Below, piece after piece: positions 10,854 to 19,208 of a stretch of 64,000 nt of DNA; the first letter of the stretch is position 1; each line of letters opens with the position of its first letter. The notes under the pieces are model-generated. The model did not search any database and was not told the origin of the DNA. It saw only the letters and a program-made list of their open reading frames with translations. This DNA comes from DATAOG01 sp963753685. GTDB taxonomy: Bacteria; Pseudomonadota; Alphaproteobacteria; Geminicoccales; Geminicoccaceae. The DNA lies in the NCBI GenBank assembly GCA_963753685.1, contig CAVWDE010000007.1, positions 1 to 64,000 of the forward strand, in the 5' to 3' direction. A program made the translations under genes and the position numbers.

Positions 10854-12923
10854 TCAGACCGCCGTCGTCAACCGGTCGCCCCGGCCGGCATGCGGGCGCG
10901 GCTCACCGCTTGGGCGCCGCGCCGGGCGGCGCTGGCGGCGGCTGGGTCGGCGCGCCGGGCTCGGGCGCCGGCGACTGAGAAGGTTTGGCGCCCGCCGGCG
11001 GTGCGGCGGGTTGGCGCCGGTCGCCGGCGCGGGCGATGCGCCGGTGTCGGGGATGGGCGCCGAGGTGGACGGCTGCGGCTGGGCGGGCGGGGTTGCGGCG
11101 GCGACCTGCGGCTGGCAGGGGTCGTCGAGCAGCGTGTGCGGGACGCTGTGCTCGCTCAGGAAGGCGGCCAGGGCGCTCGCCTCGAGGGCATAGTTGAGCC
11201 GGCTCGAGCTCTCCTGGTCGACCCGGATGAAGGTATTGATCCCGACCACCCGGCCGCAGCTGTCGACCAGCGGCCCGCCGCTGTTGCCGGGCGAGATGTT
11301 GGCGGTATGGACGATGATCGGCAGATCCGGCCCGGCTTTCTGGATGACCGTGACCACGCCCTGGGTCACCGCCATCTGCGGGATCGCCGTGGGGTCACCG
11401 TTGCGCAGCGCCTGAAAGTTGACGTCGGTCTCCAGGATCACGCCCGGAAAGCCGCCGGCGACCACGTTCTCCAAGCGCTCGACGCGGCTGGCGAGCGCCA
11501 GCTGGGGCAGGTGCGCGGCGCTCGGGACCTCGAGCACGGCGAAGTCGGGGCCGCCGATCGTGCTCGAAGCCGTGATGTCCTTGATGTGCGCGGGCTGCAG
11601 GCCACCGAGCTTCTGGTTGGTGACGAAGATCTGGTCCGGGGCGGCGCCCTCGACCACGTGCCGGTTGGTGACCACGGTCTCGGGTGCGACGAAAAAGCCG
11701 CTGCCGATGGCGCCATGCTCGCCGGCGACCACCACCAGCACGGTCGCCTGATCGAGCAGGTCGACCAGGGAACCCTGGAATGACGGCGTGGTCGCCGCGT
11801 CGGCGGAGGGCGGCACGGTGAGCGCCCCTGGGTCCGGCGGCAGCAGGGCCTTGGACGAGGGGCCAGGCTCCGCCCCAGGGGCGCCGTTGGCCCCGGCCCC
11901 GTTGAGGGGAGTGCCGTCCGGCAGGACCAGCTGGCCGTCCGCCCGGCAGACGTTCTGGCCGACCGCTTCGCGCAGCGCCCGGGCGCGGTCCTCGAGCGCC
12001 TGGTTGATGTCCCGGCGCAGGGCGAGGTCGTCGCCGGGGCCAGGCGCGGCCGCGGCCGGCGGCTCGGGTGGGTAGAGCAGCACGCCCGGAATCAACAGAT
12101 AGCCGAGGATCAGGGCGAGCACGACGACCGCGATCAGCGGACCGACCCACGTCCGCCCGCTGCGCCGCGAGGTCACGACGTGGATCGTGCCACCGCCGCT
12201 CGGGGGTGGCGGCGGCGCGGCGCTGCCGGCCGCGGCCGCGGACTCTGCAGGTCCAGGCGCCGCGGCACTGGCGCTGCGGCTCGCGGCCATGGCGGCGCCG
12301 GCAGCCGCAGCCCCGGCGGCTGCCGTGGCGGCGGCCGCCGGAGCGGTGGGCGCAACGGCGGAGCGCGGCGGCCCCGCCTGGCCGTGGCGGGCGCGCCAGT
12401 CGTCCGTGGTGAGCGGCGGCGCCTGGGCAAGCGCCAGGTAGCGACCCAGGGTCTGGCGGAAATGCTCCTCACGCGTCCGGCTGCTTCGGGCGGCCGCGCT
12501 CGGCAGCACGCCCCAGTTGGTCAGCAGCGGCCGGCCGTCCAAGACCCAGATGTCGTCGAGGGCGCCGAGGTAGAGGCTGCCGCCGAGCAGCGGGCCGATC
12601 TCGGGATCGTCGAGCAGGCGGGTCAGCTCGGCCAGCTGCTCGCGCAGGCGCGCCTCGGGCGCGGCCCGGGCGCCGGGGTCGAGGGCAGTGAGCCGGATCG
12701 GCTCGGCATCGAACGCCGCATACCAGGAGATGCTGGTCGGGGAGGCATCGTTGCCCCGGGTCGGCACCGGCTCGGCGAACAGCTCCGCGAGCTCGCGCCC
12801 GCCGCGGCTGTTGAGGGTCACCTGCAGGGTCGGCCAAGCCTCGAGCACCGAGCGGCCGTCGATCCGCACCTCCTCGGAGCCCTCGAGGGTGGTCTTGGAG
12901 ACGTAGAACGCGCCCTGAGGCAT
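10854..12923 (-). CDS. SrfA-like N-terminal domain fused through a membrane span to a trypsin/HtrA-like serine protease
   Basis: 689 residues from ATG 12923. The N-terminal ~190 residues repeat the SrfA-type module (LFAEPVPT, SISWYAAFD, GRPLLTNWGVLP). After an Ala/Pro linker comes a membrane segment (~258-285, VGPLIAVVVLALILGYLLIPG). The C-terminal protease carries a full chymotrypsin-fold triad: His in VVTNRHVVEG (~421), Asp in GGPDFAVLE (~461), Ser in SPGNSGGPLVD (~546). The last ~55 codons are Arg-rich and look out of frame: near 11012-11016 a one-base change would give a Pro/Ala-rich tail ending at a TGA at 10903. Its start shares one base with the preceding stop (TGATG). It is probably the proteolytic effector or sensor of the cassette (inference). 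Confidence 0.82.
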   Translation of the reverse strand: MPQGAFYVSKTTLEGSEEVRIDGRSVLEAWPTLQVTLNSRGGRELAELFAEPVPTRGNDASPTSISWYAAFDAEPIRLTALDPGARAAPEARLREQLAELTRLLDDPEIGPLLGGSLYLGALDDIWVLDGRPLLTNWGVLPSAAARSSRTREEHFRQTLGRYLALAQAPPLTTDDWRARHGQAGPPRSAVAPTAPAAAATAAAGAAAAGAAMAASRSASAAAPGPAESAAAAGSAAPPPPPSGGGTIHVVTSRRSGRTWVGPLIAVVVLALILGYLLIPGVLLYPPEPPAAAAPGPGDDLALRRDINQALEDRARALREAVGQNVCRADGQLVLPDGTPLNGAGANGAPGAEPGPSSKALLPPDPGALTVPPSADAATTPSFQGSLVDLLDQATVLVVVAGEHGAIGSGFFVAPETVVTNRHVVEGAAPDQIFVTNQKLGGLQPAHIKDITASSTIGGPDFAVLEVPSAAHLPQLALASRVERLENVVAGGFPGVILETDVNFQALRNGDPTAIPQMAVTQGVVTVIQKAGPDLPIIVHTANISPGNSGGPLVDSCGRVVGINTFIRVDQESSSRLNYALEASALAAFLSEHSVPHTLLDDPCQPQVAAATPPAQPQPSTSAPIPDTGASPAPATGANPPHRRRAPNLLSRRRPSPARRPSRRQRRPARRPSGEPRPHAGRGDRLTTAV

Positions 12924-13693
12924 CACTTGGCGGCCTCCTCCCGATGCCGAAAGGTGACGTCGGCATGACTGCGGGTCTCGGGCTGGAACGAGTTGCACTG
13001 GGCATGCGCAGGATCGACCCGGTCGCAGGTGATCTGGCGCCGGTAGATGTAGAAGCCGCCTTCGCAGGGCAGATTGCCGGTGTCCTGGAGCAGCAGCTGG
13101 TCCTGGTCGTCGAACTTGCCCAGCATCGGGCCGGTGCACGAACTGCCGTCGTCGAAGGTCAGCGTCTGCCGACCCTGACCCGCGGCATCGAAGCAGACCT
13201 GCCAGTCCTTGACCTCGCGGATCCGGCCGGTCTCGGCATCCTTCGTCTGGTAGTGGCTGTCGAGGTTCCAGCAGCCTTTGAGGAAGCTGATGTCGCGCTG
13301 CTTCCAGGCATCCTCGGGGATCGCTTCGGGCTTGGGCGGCGGGGCGGGTGCGGGCGCAGGTGGCGGTGGCGCCGGCACGACCTCCGCGTGGGCGGGCGGC
13401 CGGCAGGGCGGGGCGCCCGAGAGCGCGAGCTGGAGGCGCCCGATCTCGGCCTCGAGGGCGCGCTGGCGCGCGATCTCGGCGCCGAGCGCAGGGTCGAGCC
13501 CGGGCGCCAGTGGCGGTCCCGGGCAGAAGGCGAGAATCGGCATGCCGTGCAGCATGCGGATGCCGCAGGCGCCGAGCAACAGCCAGAATCCGACGCCCAG
13601 AAGCAGCGCGAGGAGAGCCCAGGCCAGCCAGACCAACCAGCCCGGCCCGCGTGGTTGCCCCGTCTCTTCGGCGACGTCGACCCTGACCGACAT
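12923..13693 (-). CDS. Short SrfA-like single-pass membrane protein; first gene of the srf-like operon
   Basis: 256 residues from ATG 13693. One hydrophobic segment near residues 20-47 (WLVWLAWALLALLLGVGFWLLL) is followed by a coiled coil (EIARQRALEAEIGRLQ), a proline/alanine linker (~100-125) and a beta-rich extracytoplasmic domain starting FLKGCWNLDS, with five cysteines (CWN, CFD, SCTG, PCEG, ICD). The same order (membrane span, coiled coil, proline linker, beta domain) recurs in the other two SrfA-like proteins, but the cytoplasmic N-domain is missing here. I see no strong Shine-Dalgarno before the start, unusual for the lead gene. Function unknown; assigned to SrfA by architecture and position. 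Confidence 0.7.
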   Translation of the reverse strand: MSVRVDVAEETGQPRGPGWLVWLAWALLALLLGVGFWLLLGACGIRMLHGMPILAFCPGPPLAPGLDPALGAEIARQRALEAEIGRLQLALSGAPPCRPPAHAEVVPAPPPPAPAPAPPPKPEAIPEDAWKQRDISFLKGCWNLDSHYQTKDAETGRIREVKDWQVCFDAAGQGRQTLTFDDGSSCTGPMLGKFDDQDQLLLQDTGNLPCEGGFYIYRRQITCDRVDPAHAQCNSFQPETRSHADVTFRHREEAAK

Positions 13694-14021
13694 GCTGCAG
13701 ATGCTTTGGCACTCGTAATCAGCAGTAGATCGACTATGCCCGACCTAGGGGAATCGCCGCAAGGCCCGTCGATGCGTACCACCGAGCGCCAGCGGCCACG
13801 GCTCACTTGGGCTCGGTGGGTCCATTTCCGGCGACCGAGATGCATCACGGCTGCGGGGAAGCGGTGCTGCTCAGAGGTTACGTGGCATTCGCAGACGAAG
13901 GTCGCGTGATGACCGGCATGCGCGAGATCTCTCGGCGCACCCGGCCAAATCCGTCACCGCCAACCAAGCAGATCGGCGCGCGCCGCCCCCGGCCCCGAGC
14001 GGCCGCAGGCGATCCCCGACC
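13694..14021. other. Intergenic region upstream of the srf-like operon
   Basis: About 330 bp between the lead gene of the srf-like cassette and the end of the glycosyltransferase gene, both on the minus strand. The first ~100 bp next to the cassette (roughly 13700-13780) are less GC-rich than the surroundings and are the natural place for its promoter, but I see no convincing -35/-10 pair or operator. No ORF here is supported. Confidence 0.5.
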
Positions 14022-15044
14022 TCAGACCTGGCGGGCGGGCTCCCGGTTGCGCGCCGGACGCGGCAGCCGCGTCGTCCAGAGCAGCGCCAGATAAGCGGTG
14101 CCGACCAGCACCAGCATCGGCAGGGTCAGATCGGGCCAGATCGCCCCGATCAGACCCGGGGTCGCCACCAGCAGCAGGTACATCACCAGGCAGATCGGCC
14201 AGCGCCAGTGCCGGGCGAGGCGGTGATGCAGGTGGTTCTCGTCGGGGCTCAACGGCGAGCGTTCGTCCAACAGCCTGGCCACCATGACCCGCAGGCAATC
14301 GACCACCGGGACCGCTAGCCAGAGCACGACGGTCATCATCGGCAACGCACCATGGCCCCGATTGTAGACGTAAATCATCAGGACGCCGATCGTCGCGCCG
14401 ATCGAGTAGCTGCCGGCATCGCCGAGGAACAGGACACCCAGGAGGTTGTACGGCAGCAGGATCACCAAGCCGAGCATCAACAGTTGCAGATAGATCAGGA
14501 GATGCGGAGGCGCGTACAGCATCAGGCAGCCGGTCCAGAACAGGGCGAGCCCGATCAGCAGGCCGTTCATGCCGTCGACCATGTTGATCGAGTTCTGCAG
14601 GCCGACGAGACAGAGGACCGTGAACGGGAACGCCACCACCCAGAGCGGGATGGTCGCGACCCGCGGGCCGAATGCGATCTCGGTCAACAGCAGATCCGGC
14701 TGCAGCAGGATCACCGCACCGAACAGCCCGGCCGCCACGACCAGGCGCGCGCCCGGCGGGGCGTGCTGGCGGTCGTCATACCAGCCGAGCACCAGGAAGC
14801 CGAGGCCGATCACGACCAGGACCGGGAACACCCCCACAGGGGCGTCACCGAGCGCCGTTCTCGCGATCGCAACCAGCAACAGCGGCACCATCAACGCGAT
14901 GCCGCCGACCATGGGCGTTGGTCGGGCGTGGCTCTTGCGGCCACCGTCAGGGTAGTCGATCACCCCCAACAGGCGCCCCACGGGCCCCGCGAAACTGCAA
15001 CACGCCACGACCGAGAGGCCGAACCATACTGCTGAGAACATCAT
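14022..15044 (-). CDS. WecA/MraY-family polyprenyl-phosphate glycosyl-1-phosphate transferase
   Basis: 340 residues, almost entirely membrane-embedded (about ten hydrophobic segments). It transfers a sugar-1-phosphate (GlcNAc or similar) from a UDP-sugar to undecaprenyl phosphate, the first step of O-antigen, ECA-like or capsule synthesis. Family motifs are in order: GWYDDRQ (metal-binding DD), NMVDGMNGL, FLGDAGS and the HLHHRLAR loop typical of the WecA/WbpL branch rather than MraY. The RKSHARPTPMVGG motif near residue 35 is also diagnostic. It stands alone on the minus strand, with no other polysaccharide genes nearby, so the sugar and final polymer cannot be inferred. Confidence 0.92.
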   Translation of the reverse strand: MMFSAVWFGLSVVACCSFAGPVGRLLGVIDYPDGGRKSHARPTPMVGGIALMVPLLLVAIARTALGDAPVGVFPVLVVIGLGFLVLGWYDDRQHAPPGARLVVAAGLFGAVILLQPDLLLTEIAFGPRVATIPLWVVAFPFTVLCLVGLQNSINMVDGMNGLLIGLALFWTGCLMLYAPPHLLIYLQLLMLGLVILLPYNLLGVLFLGDAGSYSIGATIGVLMIYVYNRGHGALPMMTVVLWLAVPVVDCLRVMVARLLDERSPLSPDENHLHHRLARHWRWPICLVMYLLLVATPGLIGAIWPDLTLPMLVLVGTAYLALLWTTRLPRPARNREPARQV

Positions 15045-15821
15045 CTCTGACAGTCAGCTCCATGAGTTTCATGAGAAGGCCGAGCCAGGTCGATGGCGCC
15101 TTATCCCACTCCCAAGTCCGAGTCCGCACCCCGATTCGGGCACGGCCCCAGCGTCCGCCTCTGCGGCCTTGTTGGCCGACGGCCAGCGACACCAGCCGAC
15201 GACGTTCGAGCATTGCTTCTCGAGCCTTCACCGACCGCATCAAGACGAACTTACTAAAGATTGCCTAAAATTAGCCGCCCTTCCGCGCTCCCGTCAAGCC
15301 CCAAAGCATAGTTAGTCAGTATAGCGCAGTCATCACTATGCTCAACCAGTCGTCCAGGGGGCATCGCTCGGCATCCGGTTGGCTCAAAGCCTGGCTTCCA
15401 GGGGGGGCGCGGGCCATGTCGGGCAGGCCGCCCGAATCCAACCAACCCGCTGCTGCAAAACAGCAATTCGCTCTCGCGAGTCGCCGTATGCAACGCCCCC
15501 AAGGAGTCCAGCCAATGGTGTTGAAACGGTCGTTCAACCCACACGTTCAGCTCCGCCGGTTTGTCGCTTCTTGCGACAAACCCCAAACCGCGGCGCTACG
15601 TTTCGACTAGGGTTCGAACTCAGTCTGATCGACGTAACCCTCGTGTCATGTCTCGACCGCGCCGTCAAGACCCGGCGGGCGCCTTATCTGCCGGCCGCAG
15701 TTCGGGCCGAAGCCAGCCACAGCTTGAGGTTCGCCCGACGGTGGGATAGACCAGCGCCAGCGGTGGGACCGCAACCGGACCCCAGCGGTGGCGACCGCAA
15801 CCGGACTGAGGAGGACGGCAG
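15045..15821. other. Large intergenic region without a supported gene
   Basis: About 780 bp between divergent genes. Base composition is more AT-rich around 15230-15345 and 15520-15640. I see an 8-bp inverted repeat (AGCATAGT/ACTATGCT, 15305-15312 and 15335-15342) and the tandem repeat listed separately. ORFs of up to 110 codons exist on the minus strand (15254-15586) but have no recognisable family or good ribosome site. The stretch may hold the promoters of both neighbours or remnants of a lost gene. Confidence 0.5.
15757..15806. repeat. Two-copy ~24-bp direct repeat upstream of the aldolase gene
   Basis: CCAGCGGTGGGACCGCAACC... at 15757-15780 is repeated at 15782-15806, identical except for one inserted C. 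The repeat ends 15 bp before the aldolase GTG, so it overlaps the leader or promoter. It may be a regulator site or simple slippage. Confidence 0.75.
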
Positions 15822-16583
15822 GTGGACACTCGATTGCGCGCGGTCTGGCGGCGGGGTGAGGCCGCGGTCAACGGCTGGCTGTCGATTCCGAGCACGGTGA
15901 CCGCGGAGCTGGTCGCCCGCCAGGACTACAATTCAATCACTGTTGATCTGCAGCACGGGCTGATCGACTATCAATGCGCCCTGACCATGATGCAGGCGGT
16001 CAACGCGGCCGGCGATGCGACCGTGATCGCGCGCCCGCCCTGGCTCGAGCCCGGCATCATCATGAAGCTCCTGGATGCCGGCGCCTGGGGCATCCTCTGC
16101 CCGATGGTCAACACCCCCTCCGACGCCGAGGCGCTGATCCGCGCCTGCCACTATGCCCCGCGCGGCTACCGCAGCGTCGGCCCGACCCGGGCGATGATGA
16201 TCTATGGCCCGTCCTACATCCAGGGCGCCAACGAGGTGGTGATCACGCTCGCGATGATCGAGACCCGGGAGGCGCTCGACAACGTCGAGGCGATCGCCCG
16301 TACGCCGGGCCTGAGCGGCCTCTATATCGGCCCCTCCGACCTCGCCCAGTCGCTCGGCCATCCGATCCAGCTGGATCCGACCTCGCCCGACGTCATGGCC
16401 GCGATCGAGCGTATCCTGGCGGCCGCCAAGGCGGCCGGCATCAAGGCCGGGATGCACTGCATGATGCCGGGCTACGCCCGCGACATGGCGAAGAAGGGCT
16501 TCGATTTCGTCACCCTCGGCAACGACGTGCGCATGCTGTCGGCCGAGCTCGCGGCCCGGGTCGGCGCCTTCCGAGGAGGCTGA
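15822..16583 (+). CDS. HpcH/HpaI-family aldolase
   Basis: 253 residues from a GTG at 15822 with GAGGAG about 9 bp upstream. Members of this metal-dependent class II family cleave or form 2-keto acid aldols (for example 4-hydroxy-2-oxo-heptanedioate, 2-keto-3-deoxy-rhamnonate). Visible family features are the catalytic-His motif DLQHGL (~residue 43), the metal-binding acidic residues in LAMIETREAL (~143) and GPSDLAQSLG (~165), and a final HCMMPGYARDMAKKGFDFVTLGND block. The substrate cannot be read from the sequence, and no catabolic operon surrounds it. It is convergent with the acuI-like gene, 19 bp away. Confidence 0.9.
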   Translation: MDTRLRAVWRRGEAAVNGWLSIPSTVTAELVARQDYNSITVDLQHGLIDYQCALTMMQAVNAAGDATVIARPPWLEPGIIMKLLDAGAWGILCPMVNTPSDAEALIRACHYAPRGYRSVGPTRAMMIYGPSYIQGANEVVITLAMIETREALDNVEAIARTPGLSGLYIGPSDLAQSLGHPIQLDPTSPDVMAAIERILAAAKAAGIKAGMHCMMPGYARDMAKKGFDFVTLGNDVRMLSAELAARVGAFRGG

Positions 16584-16602
16584 GGACCGGCTTCCGCCCG
16601 GA

Positions 16603-17587
16603 CTACAGGTCGACCACCACCCGGCCACGGATCTGGCCGCGGACAATCTCGTCGGCGAGGCGCGGCAGATCCTCGAGCCCGGCCGGCTGGATCATCCCTT
16701 CGAGCAGGCGCAGATCGAGGTCCCGTGCCAGGCGCTGCCAGGCGGCGCGGCGCGGCGCCGCCGGCTGGTAGACCGAGTCGATCCCGAGCAGGTTGACGCC
16801 CCGCAACAGGAACGGGATCACCGTGGTCCTGAGCTCGCTGCCGCCGGCCAGGCCCACGGCGGCGACCGAGCAGCGGTACTTCATCTGGCCGAGCACCCGC
16901 GCAAGGGTGGTACCGCCGACCGCGTCGATGCAGCCGGCGAAGCGCTCGGATTCCAGCGGTCGCGTCGAGGGCAGGGCGAGCTCGGCGCGGTCGATGATCT
17001 GGCTCGCGCCGAGGGCGCGCAGGTAGTCGTGACTCGCGCGCGCGCCCGGTCGAGGCGGTGACCTGGTGGCCGAGCTTGGCCAGCAACGCGATCGCGACCG
17101 AGCCGACCCCACCCGAACCGCCGGTCACCAGCACCTCGCCCGCGCCGGGCTGGAGGCCGTGGCTCTCGAGCGCCATGACCGCCAGCATCGCGGTGAAGCC
17201 GGCGGTGCCGACCGCCATGGCGTGCCGGGTCGTCCAGCCGGCGGGCAGCGGCACCAGCCAGTCGCCTTTGACCCGCGCGCGCCCGGCGTAGCCGCCCCAC
17301 CGGCGCTCGCCGACCCCCCAGCCGGTCAGGATCACGGCATCGCCCGCCCGCCAGTCGGGATGCCGGCTCTCGACCACGCGGCCGGCGAGATCGACCCCCG
17401 GCACATGCGGGAAGATTTTCACCAGCGGCGCCTTGTTCAAGATGATCAGGCCGTCCTTGTAGTTGAGGGTCGAGTGCTCGACAGCGACCACGACGTCGCC
17501 CTCGGGCAAAAGCGCCTCGTCCAGCTGCCCGACCGCCGCGGTCACCCGGTCGTCCCCCTTGCTCAGCACCAGAGCCTTGAACATCAT
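16603..17587 (-). pseudogene. acuI: AcuI/YhdH-type acrylyl-CoA reductase (MDR family), frameshifted
   Basis: A zinc-independent medium-chain reductase that uses NADPH to reduce acrylyl-CoA to propionyl-CoA. The start is ATG 17587 or 17584 (MMFKALVLSK), directly behind GGAGGG. The N-terminal catalytic domain is intact (LNYKDGL, GVDLAGRVVES), as is the nucleotide-binding loop VLVTGGSGGVGSVA (~residue 150). The frame then breaks inside a CGCGCGCGCG run at 17035-17044: one frame ends STGRARE..., the continuation SHDYLRALGASQIIDR to VVVDL is in another frame and ends at 16603. Dinucleotide-repeat slippage, either biological or technical, explains it. If real, the enzyme is lost, since the Rossmann half is out of frame. 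Confidence 0.8.
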
Positions 17588-17628
17588 CCCTCCGATCTCA
17601 TCGTTGCCTGGTGAGTTGGGCCGGCCGG

Positions 17629-19149
17629 CTAACGCGTCAACCCGAGCGCCGTGCGGGCGGCCGCCGCCACCTGGTCCGGCTGCCGGGAGCTGTCCAGCCG
17701 GCGCCAGGCGACCGGCCCGGGATCGACCCCGAGCTGGCTCGAGACCACGCTCGCCGTGGCATCCGAGGCATCGCCCCGGCGCGCCGCGACCCGCGCTGTG
17801 AGAACCGCGGCCGGAGCGCTCAGCCAGAGCCCATCGAACGGCACCTGCCGGGCGCGCGCGACCTGCTCGACCCGGGCGCGATCCTGGGCGTCGAGGAACA
17901 CGGCGTCGACGATCACCGCTTGGCCCGCCGCCAGGAGGGTGGCCGCCCGCGCCATCAAGGTCTCGTAGACCCGCCTCGAGACGCGCTCGTCGTAGGCTTC
18001 GGCTCCGAGCCGCTCGGTCGGGGCGACCCCGCAGAGCTTCTTGCGGACCACGTCGCTGCGCAGCAGCACCGCGCCGGGCGCGCGGCCGAGCGCCGGGGCG
18101 AGCGCGCGGGCGAGCGTCGACTTGCCGGTCCCGGAGACGCCGCCGATCGCGACCAGCCGCGCCGGCTCGGGCGCCAGGCAGGCAAGCGCCAGCTCGAGGT
18201 AGGCGCGCGCCGCCCCGGACTCGCGTTCCCGGTCCGCCGCATCCTCCTCGAGGTCGGCGGCAAAGCCCTGCACCTTGGCCCGGATCGCCGCGCGGACCGA
18301 CAGAAACAGCGGCAGCAGAGCCACTCCCCCATCGTCCCAGCTGGCGTCGAGATAGCCGCTGAGCAGGCGCTGGGCGTGCGTTCTCAGATCCCGGTGGCAG
18401 AGGTCCATGAGCAGGAAGGCGAGGTCGTAGAAGGTGTCGATCGTCGCCAGCGCCGGGTCGAACTCCAGGCAGTCGAACAGCACCGGCCGCTGGTCCAGCA
18501 GCACGATGTTGCCGAGGTGGAGGTCGCCGTGGCAATGGCGCACCAGGCCGGCGCGCCGGCGTGCGTCGAGCCGGCCGCTCTGCCGCTCCAGTTCGGCGCC
18601 GGTGCGCCGGTTCAGCTCGTCAACCTGGTCGCGCGCGAAGATCCGGCCGGCGAGCGAGCCGAGGTCCTGGGCATTGCCGTCGACCACCTGGCGCATGCCG
18701 GCATGGCCGCCCAGATCCGGGCGGCGCTCGGCCCGTTCGTGGAACAGGGCGATCTCCGCGGCGAGCGCATCGATCGTCGCGACCGTCAGCTCGCCGCGCG
18801 CCGCGATCCGATCCAACAGCGCCGCCTGGTCGAAGCGGCGCATCTCGAGCAGCCACTCGACCGGCGGGCCCTGGCCTTCGAGCGCAAAGCCGCCATCCCG
18901 CGTCCGGTGCACGGCGACCAGCCGGCGATACAGCATGGGCGCGGTCCGGCGATTGAGCTCGAGCTCGGCCTCGAGCGCGCGGCGCCGCCTGGCCGGGGTG
19001 GAGAAATCGAGGAAGCTGTAGCGCACCGCGCGCTTCATCTTGTAGGCGCGCTCGCCGACCAGGAAGATCAGCGCCGCATGGGTCGTGACGCGCTCGACCC
19101 CGGCGTCCGGCAGGCCGTAGGCGGCGCCCTGGCTCAGGGCGTCGACCAA
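17629..19149 (-). CDS. Bifunctional aminoglycoside-phosphotransferase-like / P-loop kinase protein
   Basis: 506 residues; the only start in reach without invading the upstream Usp gene is a TTG at 19149. The N-terminal half is a kinase-like (APH) domain with the Brenner motif HCHGDLHLGNI (~residue 205) and metal-binding DCLEFDPALATID. The C-terminal half is a P-loop NTPase of the AAA_33/chloramphenicol-phosphotransferase type: GGVSGTGKSTLARAL (~345), VIVDAVFLDAQDR. This fusion is widespread in proteobacteria and often sits near stress genes; its substrate is unknown. It lies 59 bp downstream of a Usp gene on the same strand and is probably co-transcribed with it. Confidence 0.85.
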   Translation of the reverse strand: MVDALSQGAAYGLPDAGVERVTTHAALIFLVGERAYKMKRAVRYSFLDFSTPARRRRALEAELELNRRTAPMLYRRLVAVHRTRDGGFALEGQGPPVEWLLEMRRFDQAALLDRIAARGELTVATIDALAAEIALFHERAERRPDLGGHAGMRQVVDGNAQDLGSLAGRIFARDQVDELNRRTGAELERQSGRLDARRRAGLVRHCHGDLHLGNIVLLDQRPVLFDCLEFDPALATIDTFYDLAFLLMDLCHRDLRTHAQRLLSGYLDASWDDGGVALLPLFLSVRAAIRAKVQGFAADLEEDAADRERESGAARAYLELALACLAPEPARLVAIGGVSGTGKSTLARALAPALGRAPGAVLLRSDVVRKKLCGVAPTERLGAEAYDERVSRRVYETLMARAATLLAAGQAVIVDAVFLDAQDRARVEQVARARQVPFDGLWLSAPAAVLTARVAARRGDASDATASVVSSQLGVDPGPVAWRRLDSSRQPDQVAAAARTALGLTR

Positions 19150-19208
19150 GGCGTCCTGAGCGTGCGATGGGGTACGAGCAGGCAGCGGTCGGTCCTCGAC
19201 CGGGCGGC

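Noticed and set aside
15254..15586. Minus-strand ORF of 110 codons in the large intergenic region
   Set aside because: No family, no convincing ribosome site, and the codon pattern is not gene-like.
15600..15640. GGTTCGAAC resembling a tRNA T-arm
   Set aside because: No acceptor, D-arm or anticodon stem can be drawn around it.
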